The notes under the pieces were generated by a model, which saw only the letters and a list, made by a program, of their open reading frames with translations, was not told the origin of the DNA and made no database searches. Source: Lucifuga dentata (taxonomy: Eukaryota > Chordata > Actinopteri > Ophidiiformes > Bythitidae). Taken from it: a stretch of 64,000 bases of DNA. A program made the translations under genes and the position numbers. The stretch spans positions 124,001 through 188,000 of the forward strand of contig VXCM01000705.1 of NCBI GenBank assembly GCA_014773175.1, written 5' to 3'. Below, one piece after another: positions 12,359-59,026 of the stretch; position 1 is the stretch's first letter; the number at the start of each line of letters is the position of its first letter.

Positions 12359-15300
12359 CTAAAAACATCCAAAAGTGAGTCTGAGACGTGTGTGTATGTA
12401 TTTATAAAGTGTATATATAAAGATATATATACACACACACACACAACAGGCCAAAAGTTTGAGGCTACCCCCAGATTAAAAAAAAAAAACCCATCCATCC
12501 ATTGTTTGCTTTACAATTTATTGCACAGGAAATGACAAAAATACACAAAATAAATGTAACTAATTTTCAGGAAGAATTTGTCAGCATCAAAGCACTTTGA
12601 AGTCATTTCAGGCTCAGACTTTGGTTTCGTCAAAGTAACCCCCCCTATGGCCACATCAGAATTCTCAAAACCTTTTGCTTCTTTTTTAAATGGATGTAAT
12701 TTTGACATAATTTTGATGAATGTTTTGTATCATTGTCCTGTTGAAGAACGAAATTTTGACCAATAGTTGGTAAACCGGATGGAATCGCCTGTCTTTGAAG
12801 GATGGAATGGTAATTCTCTTTCTTCATAATTCCTTTAACTTGGACCAAGTTTCCAGATCTCTCTCCCTCAAACTTCCCCCCCACAGTATTACTAGTACTA
12901 TTAGTTGCATTTATTTTATATATTTTTGTCATTTCCTGTGCAATAAATTATAAAACAAACAGTGATGATTTGTTTTTTTTTTTTAAATCTGGGTTGGCCT
13001 CAAACTTCTGGCATGGCATGTGTGTTCCTGTATTTATCTGCATTTATTTTTTTTTAGTACTTACCCTTATCCCATTGATACGCTGCAGCTGTGTCTGAGG
13101 CAAGTATGCAACCAGCAGAGAGCTGGGTGCAGGCCCGCTGAACAGCACCTTGTAGTGAGGTGTGTTTTGTGCCTTGGCGTCCTACACACACACACAGTGA
13201 TTTATAGTGTCCTTCAGAGTTTCAGCAGTAAATTTCCCTTCAACTATCTAAAAAGACAATCTCTGGCACGGTAATTAAACCCAACTGGAACAACCAGACT
13301 TTCAAGGAAGAGCAATTGCTACGAACTAACCTCAAAGTCTGAATACACTTGTTTGACCCACTGTGGAGGCGCTTGCATTTCTGGGTCCCAGCTCACCACC
13401 ACTCCGATCATATAACCCTTCCTCTCCATCACCACCTCTCCGACCCGCAGAAACACATACGGAGGTCGCGGGCTGCGGACTGCCTTGGAGGCTGCAGGGA
13501 CAGTGTGTGAAAGAGAAGTGATAGTTGAAAAAAAACGTAACAAATTTGAGAATCTTCCTTTTCACTTGTGCCTCATTCACTGCAGTTAAACTGAACTCCC
13601 AAAGTATCTGCTGTCCTCAGTTTGGAATGCTGAGATGGTAACACTTCAGTCAAATATGGGAGCACAGAAAATCGTTCAATTGTTAGTTGTGAAGTGCAAT
13701 CAAACAGAAGAAAAGAAAAGCCAGGAATATTTTGTTTAAGGGTTATAGTTCAGGTTCAGTATGTAATGAAATGACAAAAGGAAAGGAGACAGAATTGTGG
13801 GGCACAAGCCTGAAACCCTAAACACAATTTTTAATTTCTGTTCTGAAAAATATTCAAAGTGAGATTTGAAATTTTAGTTCCATCTGTCATTGGTTTCACA
13901 AACCCAGATCAGTAAGCTCAGGTTATATTCCCCAGTCATATTCAAACCCAAAACTTTTCCATATATACTTATCTACAGATACAAACCTCCAAAGAATCCC
14001 TGGTCATTGTCAAAAAGCATAGATTCTAGGTTAAGCAATTCTTCAGCCAGTGGCTCTTGCTGCTTCAAGCCAGACAAAGACCTTTGAAAAGTAAAAATAC
14101 TGTCAGTCTCAATAAACAAGCGAGTGTTTTCTGTGTGTGTATCTGTGTCGGTGGTGTCCTACAAAAGCACAAACCCCTGGTAAATCAAGCCTAACAACAC
14201 ATAATTTGAGCATGTCTTATATCAATCCCAGCCACATCTGAATTGCAAATGTCTCACTTACTTGACTTTGGAAATCTGCTGGGCTGCCCAGTCCATCCAC
14301 ACAGAGCCGTTCAGATAAGAAGATTTCCACTCTTTCCATATTTTAAGCAACCTGAAACATCATGACTATGAATTAAATACATCAAACAAAACGCAATTAA
14401 TTCCGAAAGGACTTTATCCATCTAGTATCACTGTAGTATTTCTATAGGGGATTAAAGGACTATACTGTCCATTTTTCATGTTTGAGCCTAATCAATTTTC
14501 ATACATTTTACGTTACTAACAATCATTTCCCAAAGGATAAAACCATATAGTAGTAGTAGCAGTAGTAGTAGAGCTATTCAGATTCTTGGTCCATAAAAAA
14601 GACACACAACGTAAAATTCACATAAAAACAGAAGTACAAAAAACAACAGCCCACATATTTAGCCTGCAATAAATAATAACGATTTCAATTAACGGGGTTA
14701 CTTTGACGAAACCAATTAACAATAAGGTATTTCAGCTTTCCTGAGATTTTACAAAATCTCTTAATCTTTCAAAATCAAATATTCAAGTGATACACCCACA
14801 TTAAAAATAGATGTTTCTCCTTATGAAGGAGAAGACTTAGCCTTATGAAGTCATTGTCGTTTAAATTTTTTGATAAACGCAGGTCTTCTTTTGGGTCTAT
14901 ATTTCCCGGTGGAGACATACATTCACTCTGTGCATTTTATTGCGCTTAAACGCAAAAATTATGTAACATAAAAAAAAACAAAAACCTGAATACACGTCTT
15001 GTTGGCGATGATGGATTACCTATCACAGGAACGTTTCAATCAACAAGTCGATTTTAATAGCGTGGCAGAATGAAATGGTGGTCTGGAAGGTAGGAAAAAC
15101 ATTTTTAATTCACCGTTTCTGTAGTACGCTTCGAGAAATGACTGTCAGTAACGTTACGTGTATGAAAATTAATGTAGGCTAAAGTGGAACAAGTTGGTGA
15201 ATTTGAATGCAAAGTCAGGTTCTTTAAAGCTCATCCTATAATTTTAAAACATTAATTTTACTGACTTTTTTTCTTCATAATTGGGACGCGTAGGGAGGAA

Positions 15301-15462
15301 AAAAAAAAAAAGTCCCCTTTTATGCATGGCATCTTACCGGGTCGTGGAGTGGAACCGCTGCGCCGCCGTGGAGCCGCTCCACCGGGAGAGGAAGTACTGC
15401 GCGGGGACGGCGGATAGCAGCAGCACCACCTGCAGCACCGCGGTGGCTGAAAGCTGAGGCAT
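12248..15462 (-). CDS. YccV/HspQ-domain protein with N-terminal hydrophobic segment, 6 exons
   Basis: Exons in reading order: 15,462-15,338, 14,351-14,262, 14,081-13,987, 13,491-13,331, 13,181-13,065 and 12,358-12,248. They join in frame (699 nt) to give 232 residues, all with GT-AG introns. The N-terminus starts MPQLSATAVLQVVLLLSAVP, which looks like a signal peptide or signal anchor. Residues about 105-215 (YVFLRVGEVVMERKGYMIGV, WDPEMQAPPQWV, HYKVLFSG, PTLEKYFTHYDGERF) have the pattern of the YccV/HspQ hemimethylated-DNA-binding-like domain, as in the FBXO21 C-terminus (RVG, YxGVxxGWD, YxVL, YF). No F-box is present. I do not know an experimentally defined function; bacterial HspQ is linked to protein turnover and DnaA control. 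The acidic end reads LFPEDDFEDA. It converges with irak1bp1. Confidence 0.88.
12447..13013. mobile_element. Tc1/mariner-like element with terminal inverted repeats of about 110 bases
   Basis: The left end (from CAGGCCAAAAGTTTGAGG) is repeated in inverse orientation at the right end (to about 13,013). Both ends share a long block around ATTTATTGCACAGGAAATGA. The terminus resembles the GGCCAAAAGTTTG end of fish Tc1-like elements. No transposase frame remains. It lies in the last intron of the YccV gene. Confidence 0.7.
13065..13181 (-). CDS. YccV-domain gene exon 5 (YccV core)
   Basis: Encodes DAKAQNTPHYKVLFSG and SSLLVAYLPQTQLQRINGIR, matching the strand after the WD segment in YccV/FBXO21 domains. 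Phase 0 at both ends. Confidence 0.88.
13331..13491 (-). CDS. YccV-domain gene exon 4 (YccV core)
   Basis: Carries the diagnostic first half of the YccV domain: YVFLRVGEVV, GYMIGVVVSWDP and APPQWVKQVYSDFE. Acceptor CCTGCAG, donor GTTAGT. Confidence 0.9.
13987..14081 (-). CDS. YccV-domain gene exon 3
   Basis: Encodes SLSGLKQQEPLAEELLNLES and MLFDNDQGFFG, a linker before the YccV domain. Donor GTTTGT. Confidence 0.85.
14262..14351 (-). CDS. YccV-domain gene exon 2
   Basis: Encodes LLKIWKEWKSSYLNGSVWMD and the following WAAQQISKV. Acceptor TTTCAG, donor GTAAGT. Confidence 0.86.
14456..15223 (-). mobile_element. TTAA miniature transposon, copy 3, degraded right end
   Basis: TTAA at 14,452-14,455, then AGGACTATACTG. 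Inner sequence is inverted relative to copy 1. A TAG-repeat insertion near 14,548 and a decayed right terminus (TTCTTTAA at 15,220-15,227) indicate age. It lies in intron 1 of the YccV gene. Confidence 0.75.
15338..15462 (-). CDS. YccV-domain gene exon 1 (hydrophobic N-terminus)
   Basis: Starts at ATG 15,462 and encodes about 41 residues: a leucine/valine-rich core followed by QYFLSRWSGSTAAQRFHSTT. Donor GTAAGA at 15,337. No other in-frame ATG fits the splice phase as well. Confidence 0.85.
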
Positions 15463-15637
15463 GACCACGCGGCTGGCCAGCTGGGAACGGAAACACGCGG
15501 GTCAGGTGGATGCGACAGGTGTAATGTACCTTCAATCAGAAATGTCACGCGTCACAGTGTCCGTGCAACAATTAGCTCACCTGATAATGAAAAATATCCT
15601 GTCTGGCCCACTCTGTTTGCAGTAGAAGTGTACAGGT

Positions 15638-16300
15638 TTGTTGTGTTTGAATATTAATGTGCCACTTTTACCTTGCGGGAAGAAAAGAGAAATAACATAT
15701 GGCACTGCAACTTTACGCAAAGCAGTCAAAAGCAAACCAAACGACATGCACATTAATTTAACGTCCTTACCTCAGAAGTTATCAAAAGTTGGATCTTTGG
15801 TGCAGCTGTCTGCCAAACATCGCGCAGGAGGAAATAGACCCACGTTTCACTTCTGCTGTATTTTCATAAACCACACACACTCCCCCATGCTGTCGACACC
15901 TGACTATTTACATTTTAGAAATTGCCAAACTGGTTATCTGCCCAATCGTTGCAGCCCACGGAAGAACCTGCGGACCTCTAACGGCTCGCCACGTCAGGAA
16001 GAGCCGAGCCCACGGAGTCCCGGCGCGGATGTGGTTTTTTACGCACTTTGGCAACACAAGATGGGAGAGTTTTTAATTCATCTAACTATACTTTATAACA
16101 AACCTATAGATTTTATTACTGGTATATGCGCTGTTATTTTACTGACATATCTCTTAAACAGAGTATCCAACGTCATGTCACCCCGGAAACTGCCGTTGGA
16201 ACGGACAGAAAATATTGCCATTAAAATTGTGCTGCATGTTTACTGGTGCAATTACGGTATAGACAGAACGCGCAGCCAAAAAAAAAGAAAAAGAAAATAG
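15638..16300 (+). CDS. Unexplained 220-codon open reading frame, status uncertain
   Basis: An uninterrupted + strand frame starting MLCLNINVPLLPCGKK, 176 bases upstream of the divergent YccV gene start. I recognise no family. It is basic overall, has a possible membrane segment (FITGICAVILLTYLL, about residues 155-170) and ends in a lysine/arginine tail (RSQKKRKRK) next to a poly-T tract. It is the longest single open frame in the window, yet has no visible promoter or splice sites, and its composition is not clearly coding. It may be a chance frame across the 5' flank of the YccV gene. Confidence 0.2.
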   Translation: MLCLNINVPLLPCGKKREITYGTATLRKAVKSKPNDMHINLTSLPQKLSKVGSLVQLSAKHRAGGNRPTFHFCCIFINHTHSPMLSTPDYLHFRNCQTGYLPNRCSPRKNLRTSNGSPRQEEPSPRSPGADVVFYALWQHKMGEFLIHLTILYNKPIDFITGICAVILLTYLLNRVSNVMSPRKLPLERTENIAIKIVLHVYWCNYGIDRTRSQKKRKRK

Positions 16301-17589
16301 AAACAGGCTTTTTTTTTTTTTTTTTTTTNTTTTTTTTTTTTTTTTAATTCCTATTCTGAATAAACGAATGTTCAGGATCACATAAAATATAAATGATAAT
16401 GATGATAATGATAATAATGATTTTACGGATCTATTTATTATAATGCAGTTAATGTCACCTAAAGCATTTTCCTCTTAATAGTTTTGTTGAAAATTCCATG
16501 TATTCATTTTCAGAATGTCATTTTCAATGTCTATATCATTCATGAATTTACGTTACTGAACTATCTGGTTGAGAAATATTACATATAAGTCACCTGCAAA
16601 GTCAATGAGGACATATTTTAATAGACTTTTTCATCATATTTTTTCCTGCACAGGTTGATGAAAATTCCAAATGATTCTTTCTATTCTGAATGTCCTTCTC
16701 AATGAAACTGTACCCTTTAAGACAAATATATAGCTAAAGTTTATTTTTTTTCTTTAAAACGTTTGCTGATAATGCATGTGTTAATTATGGTTAAAATAAA
16801 TTCTCATTACTAGCCATATCTGTATTTGGCAATTCAACTATTCCAAAGTATTGGTGGTAACTAGAAAGGTAATACTGTTGAAATTACAGATAGTAGATAG
16901 TATTTATTAGACTGGTAGTACTCAGTAAAGTTATCCAGGTAACATTTGGAATCATTTGACACAAAACATAATTACCAGGAAGGAAAATGGATGTGGAAAC
17001 ACAACCGTTTATTTACTTAAAATATTGGTGTGAACTAACAGGACAGCAGTACTCTCCTACACATACATTCTAGCTTTATGCTTCTTTTTTGCATTAATTC
17101 CTTTATATATATAAAAAGTATCCAAACTAACAAAGACATCCTTTCCGATGAATTTACGTGAAATAGAGTACAGACCCCTTTCTCCTTCCCTTCCCATCGG
17201 CTTCTTTCCCGTCCCTGTCCCCTGAAACTGAAATCACCTCAAACCACTTCCTGGTGGCTCTCACTTTACACACTGCGACCTTTGACCTCTGACCCACACT
17301 CAGTGGCCAGAAACAGCACAAGTCTGCCGCACATTAGCACAGGCCCACAATTTACTGTATACATTCACTCCAAAATCACTACATGCCTCAACGTGAGAAC
17401 AGATCTCAACTGGCTGATCCAAGGTGGAAAACACCATCACTGGTGACACAATAAAATGCTTTGAAACTTCTTAATAAAAATAATCTTATTAAATATTAAG
17501 TTATAATCTGAGGCCAATGTGACTGACGTTTGTATGAAAAAGAAACAAAAATACCAATTCTGGCTTCAAAAACAGTGATTTGCTTTTAA

Positions 17590-17847
17590 AGGACAATACT
17601 GGCAACTTTGTATGTTTGAGCCCAATAAATACGTTACAACCACTTTCCAAAACATACAGTAAATTTTAGAATAGTTTTTCCGACTTCCAGACTGCCATTG
17701 GTTTCAGTTCATTCCAGTACTTTTACAGAGAAATTAAAAATGACCATCTAGCATTAGCAGGTGAGCACTGAATTTTAATTATGCAGATAATGAGTATGCA
17801 AAAAGTATTTATTGGACTTTAACATGCAAAATCACCAGTATGGTCCT
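17590..17847 (+). mobile_element. TTAA miniature transposon, internally deleted copy
   Basis: About 258 bases, with TTAA at both ends (17,586-17,589 and 17,848-17,851). Terminal repeats are retained but most of the interior is lost. Confidence 0.78.
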
Positions 17848-18720
17848 TTAAGGCTCCTTTGAAATGATTTGTTATTAATATCACGAACAAGTTACCTCAT
17901 AATCCTAAATCAGATCTTGTGAGGATGTGTGAAAAGCCTGAACCTCTGTCAGAGCAGTGATCCTACATGGTATGTGCCTACGAAGTTTAACTCTTTCGGA
18001 TCCATTTTATTCCAAAACTCCAATGAAATTCAGTCACAAATATTTCAGAAACAGATGTTTCACTGCCCAAATACATAAACTTATCAGTATTTTAAAATCA
18101 TGTCTCAAAATGGAATAAAACTCTTCATGTACGCAATATAAAGAAATTATGAATCAAAAACAAACCCAGTCATATTGTAAATGATTCTTTTGGAGAAACC
18201 TCAAGTCATTTTGTAATCATATGCTTAAAATGAGCGTGGCAGTGGATAAAATACCTTTCCAATATAACTTCACATGTTCAGCCGCTGGATTATTGTCCTG
18301 TATGACAGGGACAGGGACCTCCCGCAAACCCTTTGTCTGGACAGTAAAACCGATTCAGAAAATAAACACATTCAAAAGCCACGTTCTGAAACTTCAGTGC
18401 CCCAAAACTGAATTTGGCATCAACAAAATCCATTACAAAAATAATAAACAGGTAGGATATATGTTCAATAATATGTGAATGGAAAGACCTATGACAATGA
18501 ACCAGGTGTAGATGATACCATCAAATACTACCAGCATCCTGTTGTCACCTGTCAATTCCACAACGCAACAAGTTCCTGGAATGGAAACTAGATTTTGGCA
18601 TTCAGTTCTTCTGGCTGAACTGAAAACAGAAATGATGTCAAAATAAGAAATGTTTTTCTTTACACACTCAGGCCATTAATGTGTACAGAGAAAGTCAGAG
18701 AAATCATTTTATAAGAACCA

Positions 18721-19814
18721 GTGTTTCCCATACATAGGCTTTACTTGGGTGGCCCGCCCAGGTAAATGAAGACCCGCCCAGGTTTCGNCCCATACATAGG
18801 CTTTACTTGGGTGGCCCGCCCAGGTAAATGAAGACCCGCCCAGGTTTCGCGGGACAACCCAGCTTTAAAAGAAAATACAACTGTGACACTGCTGTCACAC
18901 ACACACTGACACGCAAACACACAGCAAGAAGATGAACCGTGACATGTATGTTTCATTTCAACGCACGTTAAACAACATCTAACTATAAAGACAGAAATCT
19001 CTGTCGGTGGCACCAATATCTCTAGAATCCGGCACTCTATGAAGTAGAAATAGGGCAGGTTCACAGTGTTTCCCATACATAGGCTGTACTTAGGCGGCCC
19101 ACCCAGGTAGATGAAGACCCGCCCAGGTAGATCGTAAAATAAAATCCGAATCGTGGGACGGAAGGTAGAAGATAGTACAAGTTTATGCCTGCTATGGTCA
19201 TTTTGTGATTAATAAAGTTTCAAACACCTAGGCCTCTGTTTTCATGGACCAGAAGTACGCCTTGTCTGAAGTAATAGCCATTTAAAGACATTTTAAAACA
19301 TTAGACATTTCTTTTCACCAAAAAAATAACTTACTAACACAGAAAAGACAAAGCAACAAAAACCCAGAATACATGCTGATAAAGCTTTCGGAAGCTGCTC
19401 ACTTTTAACTAAACAAACACATTTAATGATGTCATCAAACAGGCTTTTATTCCAGCCAGGTTGTTATTTCTAATTTTAAAATATATATAACCTCTATGCT
19501 TCCCTCTGCTGTGTTATGGTTAATTAGTTTCTTTAGTTTTCCTTTAAAACCCCACTGAGGTCAAATGAAAATGCACTTGTTGTGTTATTGTGGTTGCCTA
19601 GCAACCAGTAGTAGGCCATTTTCAATTAGATCTGAGTGTTTTTGCTTTTACTTTGCACTTTTAAAGCCAAATAACCATGTTAAATTTTTGTTGGAATCTT
19701 CTAATGCACAGTTGGTCGTTTTGGATTGGGGGGAGATAGAATATTATTGCGTTGGGGNACCCGGCATGCCTGCCCACCGCCACAAGTAAATTTTTAAGCT
19801 GTGGGAAACACTGA
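18721..19814. mobile_element. hAT-like element(s) with CAGTGTTTCCC ends, probably nested or duplicated
   Basis: The left end CAGTGTTTCCCATACATAGG occurs at about 18,720 and again at about 19,062. The matching inverted right end GTGGGAAACACTG is at about 19,801-19,813. Two left ends for one right end suggest nested insertion or partial tandem duplication. A further copy of the left segment (after N 18,787) is an assembly duplication. No transposase frame. The CAGTG terminus is typical of hAT elements. Confidence 0.6.
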
Positions 19815-20468
19815 GAACCGTCTCCTGTTTTTTCAGCCAGCCCTCTGTACAAGCCTGTGCGATCCAGTCCAGTCCCCGAAATCCAGTCCCCTGAATCCAG
19901 TAGAGCAGAAGTAGGAAGTCCAAAAAGGCCCAAAAAGGAGAAACTGAGTTTGCCAGAGTAGCGAAGGCACACAGTCAGAAAGATGAATAGAAGACCTTTC
20001 TCTCGCTAGTCCGCCAAACGCTTTCTGTCCAATCCAGCTTGATCTGGTTCCATCCTGTTTGCTCCCCTTCAGCCATGAGAAAGTGCTAGAACATGCGAGA
20101 CAGAATTTTGTGTGTGTGTGTGTGCACGTGTGGTTGCTATAGAAACACATTTAAAAAGTTAATTTTATATGTTAACAATTAAACTCATTTAAAAGACGCA
20201 GGGTTACTCCCTACACCTGCGCTGATAACCGCTCTGTGTTAAGTGCATCTCAAAGCTAAAGCTCCGTTAGCCGTACCGTAGGCTTAAACTGACAACAGGC
20301 TGAATATAGTTGGATAATATATTGACATGAATAATGATGTATTTACAACAGTAAAGTCTTTTTTGAACTGCTATAAATACATTTCTATAAGAGGTTTCAC
20401 AACAAACTGTATGCCACTGTTTGTACGCCGAAAGTGAATGACACACTCAGAACACGCTCACCCACACC

Positions 20469-20471
<3 letters not shown>

Positions 20472-20514
<43 letters not shown>

Positions 20515-20576
20515 ATCATTCAATTACACAAGTTTGTATACATACAGGCACATGTACTTTGCAGGGCGGAGGCCAA

Positions 20577-20609
<33 letters not shown>

Positions 20610-20637
20610 CACACGCACACACACATGCACACACACA
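20472..20637. repeat. Two (CA)n microsatellites
   Basis: CA runs at 20,472-20,511 and 20,577-20,637 (the latter with CG interruptions), separated by unique sequence. Confidence 0.93.
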
Positions 20638-21680
20638 TCAGACAGAAAGGCACAAGGTATTGCTAATGTTGAGGACGCATTAAACCAGAATCTATCTAGA
20701 TGTATAAATGACTCTTTCACCCATGCATCCTTTCTCCTCACAGTAAAAACAGCTTCTAGGAAAGAGATCTTCCCTCTCTTTCTAACTGACATGCAAAAAA
20801 ATACCCACGCATACACACACATCAAGAGTAAACAAAACCTACAGATCTACAGTACCTACCAAGGTACGCCATTTGGTATTTCAGCGTAGACAGACACTCA
20901 GCTCAGCCAATGTGTAAGACTTCCAAAACAGAGAGCCGATCATCACGTATAAATCTTAGAAAAAGCAGAGACAGCGTTTATAAAAAGAGTGAGAGCAACC
21001 AAGAAGGGTTAAAACAGGTTGTTAGGCCAGTGGTCTGTAGTGAGTCGCAGGCCTCACGTGGACCCTGTGGACAAAAATAAACACTGAACACTCCTTGAAA
21101 TGTTCAGCTCAACGGGCATCTTTGAGCTTCACCAGTCCAGAGGAAGATAAGAACAACCAACTTTTCTCGTAATTTCTTTTCAAGTACTAAAACTCAACTA
21201 GCCCAGGTCCGACACAGACTGGTTCGGGTCAGACTGAGGTGAAGAGTGGTTCACCGGACAGGAGCGAGTCTCACGGCCACCAACATAGGAGTCAGTGAGC
21301 GCTTGTGGGATCCAACATGGACCAATAATGTAGGAGGAGTTGGAGCGAGTTAACAAGCCATCGGGATGTCAAACAGCCATCGGCTGCCAATGTTCTGCTG
21401 GGCGTAAAAAGGAGAGGTCAGCATGGAGGAGAGGACACAGCTTCATATAGCAGCAGCTGGACTGGCGGCTACCATTCCTTCATGTCAGACACACAAAAAC
21501 AAATAGAAACAGCATCACGCGTGACCTCTGTGACCCAGCATCACACTCCTCCAACCCGTCAGCTCAGGAATCATAGCCAGACAGCTTTCTGCAGCTTTGT
21601 TGCTCGATGAATGCCATCAAGGCAGTTGGCTGACTGAGATGCCTCTTCCTCGCATCCTGTACGTCTCCCCGTTGTCTCTG

Positions 21681-56360
<34,680 letters not shown>

Positions 56361-58463
56361 TTTGGTGTTGTTTGCCAGGGCAGCGGCAGAGCCTGTGTGC
56401 TTGGTCTAGGTGGCTGCCCTGTAGCTGTCACTGTTTATCCACCAGGAAGAGGCTTCCTCCATTCAGCTCCGCTCACAAAAAAAAGTCCCGGCTGCCTCTA
56501 GTGCTCCTCCGCGCAATGACAACTAGTGCCTGTTGTAGACTTTACCCGCTAAACAGCGTCTTTTTCCTCGCAAAGAGCAAACCGTAAAAGCTATTCCCGG
56601 ATTCGCTTCCCCGAGTGTGAATTTTGCTCCCGCTCGGTCGGTTTGTAAATGAAAAATTTCAACCCCCTCCCCCTCAAAAGAAAAGGCGCAAGCCCTCTGC
56701 GCAAGAATACCAAGTGGTGTGTTTTACTACGCACGCCACACAGTAGAGGGGAGGTAGAAATGGCAACCTGTAATGGGAGCGGATGCAGTGCTGCATAATG
56801 GCAGTTACTTTTTGGCTAAATGGCGTTTAGTACGTTTTAGTTACATTTTTATACTGACGTAGGTTTAGTTTTGCAAATCGATACGACCTCAATCCGTTTC
56901 TAGTTCCTGAATTTGAAACGCGGATGTAGAATATGGCTCCTGTGTTTGAGGGGGATTTACAGCCGAGCTAAGCGTCTCATGTCGGTTATATTAAATATTA
57001 CAGCAGGCTGTGTTCATTCTCTGCTTTCTCATTTGTTATTCTCGGTCGTTATTGTGTAACAAGATGTCTAACTAACACACCCACTTTCTGATGGCCGTTT
57101 GGTGGGGAAGTCGTCCATGTCTCTTTTAAATACTGCCTGGCAGTAAAATGGGGGAAGGGTTGGAGAAGAAGGGGAATGCAGCTTAATAAATGAAAGCTAC
57201 AGCAAATTTATGGCAATGATATATTTGTGCCACATATTATCAAGGAAATACATCTGACAGCACCTTTTTTTTTTCTGTGACCCACTTGAAAGAGCTAAAA
57301 CATAAAACAGACATAATTTGGCTTATATTATTATGGAGGGGTGTTTACAATTTATGTGTGCCTTATAAAGAACGAAGCAGTTTATCAGAAATCAAGCACA
57401 TCCTCTTATTTCTGATGAAGTGTTTGTTCTGTTTCACTGCATTTGAAATAATAAAAGACTAAGAGCAGACAAGTTAGTAATGATTAGTGCCAGCACAATT
57501 TTGCCTTTATTCGCTTACACATTTATTACAAATGTATGGTAATAATCTGTCATATAGTACAGCAACCCAGGGAACCCACAGCCTAAATTTCAGTGAGACA
57601 TTTTGACCCACCTTGAGGAAATCAAAAGTACAGTATATAGGTCAAACACCACTGGCAAGGTCCTTAAAATAGATATATATATATATTTTAAGTGTTATGA
57701 CAGCTAAATTTCCTTGATCCACTGAAAATCCATAGAGAATCATATGGTATATTTTATAAATCACTCCCTCATTTACACTGTGCAGATATAAAGTCAACTC
57801 CACTTCTAAAAAGAGCAGTTTATGAGTGGGAGGATGCTTTAGAAAATATAAATCTTGTAGATGGCCCCCATATATAATCAGTGTATATCCTTCATTTATT
57901 TAAGAAGTATGTTGTCAAGAAAGAGTAGGTAGAGTGTAAGTTGGCTTTAGTACTTCTGTCATCTGTCCTCATATTTGTATTACATGAGTTATTTCCTGGT
58001 GTCTGCACACCTGAGACACGAGACATCAAGAGATACTGACTGTCAGGTAATTTAGTTCAGTATAATTTCAGAGGGCAGTATAATTTTAGAGGGTAATAAA
58101 GTGTGTACAAAATAATTGAGTATACAGCCATATATTTTTCAAATTGATAATTTGTTGAGACTGAGGATAGGCAGGCCTATGTTGAAGTCCACACATTTTC
58201 CTCAAATCTTCTCTTCTGCTGCTGCTGTGTGTAAACCTGTTTTCCTTGGTATTTTTCTTTTTTCTTTTTTGTCATTCCTGATATTTTTAAGGCCACAAAT
58301 AACACAAAGACACTATGTAGGATATGAGGATCACCTGCACTTTTTACATGTCAAAAGTGTTTCGGCTATGGGCCAAGATCTGATGTATTCCGGGAAGTTG
58401 GCATACGCTGCCCTTTCTACATCCATCTAATTTGACCCTTCATTGATAGAGATTAACACTTAA

Positions 58464-59026
58464 AGGACAAGACCTGTGAGTTTTGCATGTTTGGGCCCAA
58501 TAAATACTACCCACATACACATTACATTATTGCCAACCGTTTTCTAAAACATGCTACTGGAGCGGTAAATATTAGAATTGTTTTTCCCTTCCTTCCAGAC
58601 TGCTACTGGTCTGGAAGTCCACTGGTTTCAGAGCAGTAATCTATTAAAATCAATTTATAGAGACTTGAAAGGTGCGTGATCCATCACGGCAAACAACATG
58701 TCCATTATTATTATTATTTATTTATTTATGTAGTTTTTGTAGAAGTTACTTAATTTAACGAAATGAAGCTGCACAGAAGAAAATATGTCTCCACCAGGGA
58801 AGGACTGCCGCAAAATTAAAATGTGCCTTCAGAATTGTGTGTTAGCAGGTGAAAAATTGGATTTTATGGTGGGTGTGTTAGCTGAACTTTTTGAAAGCTT
58901 AGGAAATTTGACAACAGAAAAACTAAAATACGGTTTCATGTTTTTGAAAATGGTGGGCAGCAACATAACGTGTATGTGGGTAGTATTTATTGGGCTGTAA
59001 AATGTATGAAATCACTGGTATGGTCA
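58464..59026 (+). mobile_element. TTAA miniature transposon, divergent subfamily copy
   Basis: TTAA at 58,460-58,463 on the left; the right end reads CTGGTATGGTCAT with a mutated target. Interior resembles the 36.8 and 60.2 kb copies. Confidence 0.75.

Larger units (their letters stand above)
16301..21680. other. Downstream flank of phip: probable 3' UTR plus repeats
   Basis: No coding exon is recognisable. The part nearest 21,680 is probably phip 3' UTR. - strand AATAAA candidates include 17,008-17,013, but I cannot choose the true end. The region also holds a shortened TTAA miniature transposon (17,590-17,847), a hAT-like element (about 18,721-19,814), CA microsatellites (20,472-20,511 and 20,577-20,637) and a poly-T tract with an N at 16,329. 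Confidence 0.5.

Noticed and set aside
20434..20889. 151-codon + strand open frame
   Set aside because: Dominated by translated CA repeat (THTHTH); it has no family signal and no splice context.
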